The position numbers were made by a program, and so were the translations under genes. A DNA stretch of 64,000 bases from Burkholderiaceae bacterium (lineage in GTDB: Bacteria; Pseudomonadota; Gammaproteobacteria; Burkholderiales; Burkholderiaceae_B). Shown in pieces: positions 63,550-64,000 of the stretch (position 1 is the first letter of the stretch; each line of letters begins with the position of its first letter). The stretch is taken from NCBI GenBank assembly GCA_017983955.1, contig JAGOAJ010000002.1, positions 107,700-171,699 on the forward strand, read 5' to 3'. Under the pieces are notes generated by a model. That model did no database searches. It saw nothing but the letters and a program-made list of their open reading frames with translations, and had not been told where the DNA came from.

Positions 63550-64000
63550 ATGACTGACCCCGTCGAGACGCCAGTGCGTCGAAACACCGTCTTTGCTGTC
63601 ATTGCGATGGCGCTGCTCATGATGTCGATCGACTCGACTATCGTGGCCACAGCGCTGCATGCCATCCAGCAAGGGATGGACACCTCAATCAATCTAGCAG
63701 GTTGGACCATCACGGCGTATGCCTTTGGCTTTGTGTTGATGCTGCCTGTCAGCGGCAAGCTAGCCGAGCGCTTTGGCAGGCGTCGAGTTTTCATGGGGTC
63801 TTTGCTGGCATTTACACTGGCGTCGTTTGGCTGTGGGATGGCCGATAATATCTACATGCTCATAGTCCTGCGCACGTTGCAGGCCGCCGGGGGCGCCGGT
63901 TTTACACCGACCGCCACCGGCATCATCGTGGACCACTTTGGCCCGGCACGTGATCGTTACGTGAGTCTTTTCGGCAGCATCTTCCCGGTCGGTGTAAAAC
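63550..64000 (+). CDS. Partial MFS exporter (DHA2-like)
   Basis: Only the first 150 residues are in the window; the frame is open at the right edge. The N-terminus has MSIDSTIVATALHAIQQ, and GRRRVFMGSLLAFTLASFGCG at the loop 2-3 motif, followed by LRTLQAAGGAGFTPTATGIIVD, typical of DHA2-family (14-helix) exporters. It begins 8 bases after def. The substrate is unknown. Confidence 0.82.
   Translation, partial: MTDPVETPVRRNTVFAVIAMALLMMSIDSTIVATALHAIQQGMDTSINLAGWTITAYAFGFVLMLPVSGKLAERFGRRRVFMGSLLAFTLASFGCGMADNIYMLIVLRTLQAAGGAGFTPTATGIIVDHFGPARDRYVSLFGSIFPVGVK

Overview
The window looks like chromosomal DNA of a medium-GC betaproteobacterium, most likely Alcaligenaceae (Burkholderiales; relatives of Pusillimonas, Advenella or Castellaniella). 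This rests on the fused A/B Mrp-type antiporter operon, the gene families present and their similarity to Bordetella/Achromobacter-type proteins as I know them; no 16S gene is present to settle it. I see no CRISPR array, no intact insertion sequence, no integrase and no prophage. One tRNA gene (initiator tRNA-Met) is present.

Layout. 0-6.4 kb: a partial exported protein and a six-gene Mrp/Pha-type cation/proton antiporter operon (phaAB-C-D-E-F-G, minus strand). 6.5-13.4 kb: oxygen-independent haem synthesis (hemN, with a perfect FNR-type box), a DUF454 membrane protein, a cysteine-poor Crp/Fnr regulator (Dnr-like), a nitronate-monooxygenase-like flavoprotein, a haemolysin-III-like protein, an MFS transporter and an acyltransferase. 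13.4-22.6 kb: SYLF lipoprotein, fluoride channel, ABC-F protein, several methyltransferases, a sulfite dehydrogenase/cytochrome c pair, a SUI1/YciH protein and a TDT exporter; a strongly structured 425-bp intergenic block lies at 16.66-17.08 kb. 22.6-26 kb: a quinol-type nitric oxide reductase divergent from a ferredoxin-reductase-like flavoprotein, with two perfect FNR/Dnr boxes between them. 26-30 kb: an osmoprotectant (QAT family) ABC transporter preceded by a decayed amino-acid permease remnant. 30-36.1 kb: Qnr-like pentapeptide protein, a Tat-exported cupredoxin plus an unknown secreted protein divergent from a Cys-rich winged-helix regulator, DUF1428, DUF808 and a PhoX phosphatase.

36.2-46.9 kb is an AT-richer accessory block: Baeyer-Villiger-type monooxygenase, enoyl-CoA hydratase, acyl-CoA synthetase, a complete Liv-type ABC importer, a divergent TetR regulator and an alpha/beta hydrolase. 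Together these read as an uptake and catabolic system for a ketone, probably aromatic or long-chain: ketone to ester, ester to acid, acid to CoA thioester, then beta-oxidation. A 14-bp motif shared by two of its promoters is a candidate TetR operator, and one promoter also has a perfect FNR/Dnr box.

46.9-55.3 kb is mostly housekeeping (MFS, RsuA, LprI-like, methyltransferase, phytase-like esterase, DUF1059, CNNM/CorC protein, DHA2 exporter, tRNA-fMet). 55.4-62.8 kb is a phosphonate island: a LysR regulator divergent from phnD-phnC-phnE-phnA-(iron alcohol dehydrogenase)-phnY. It has the phosphonoacetaldehyde-to-phosphonoacetate-to-acetate route but no PhnW transaminase; the alcohol dehydrogenase in its place suggests that 2-hydroxyethylphosphonate is the substrate. 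The window ends with peptide deformylase and the start of another MFS exporter.
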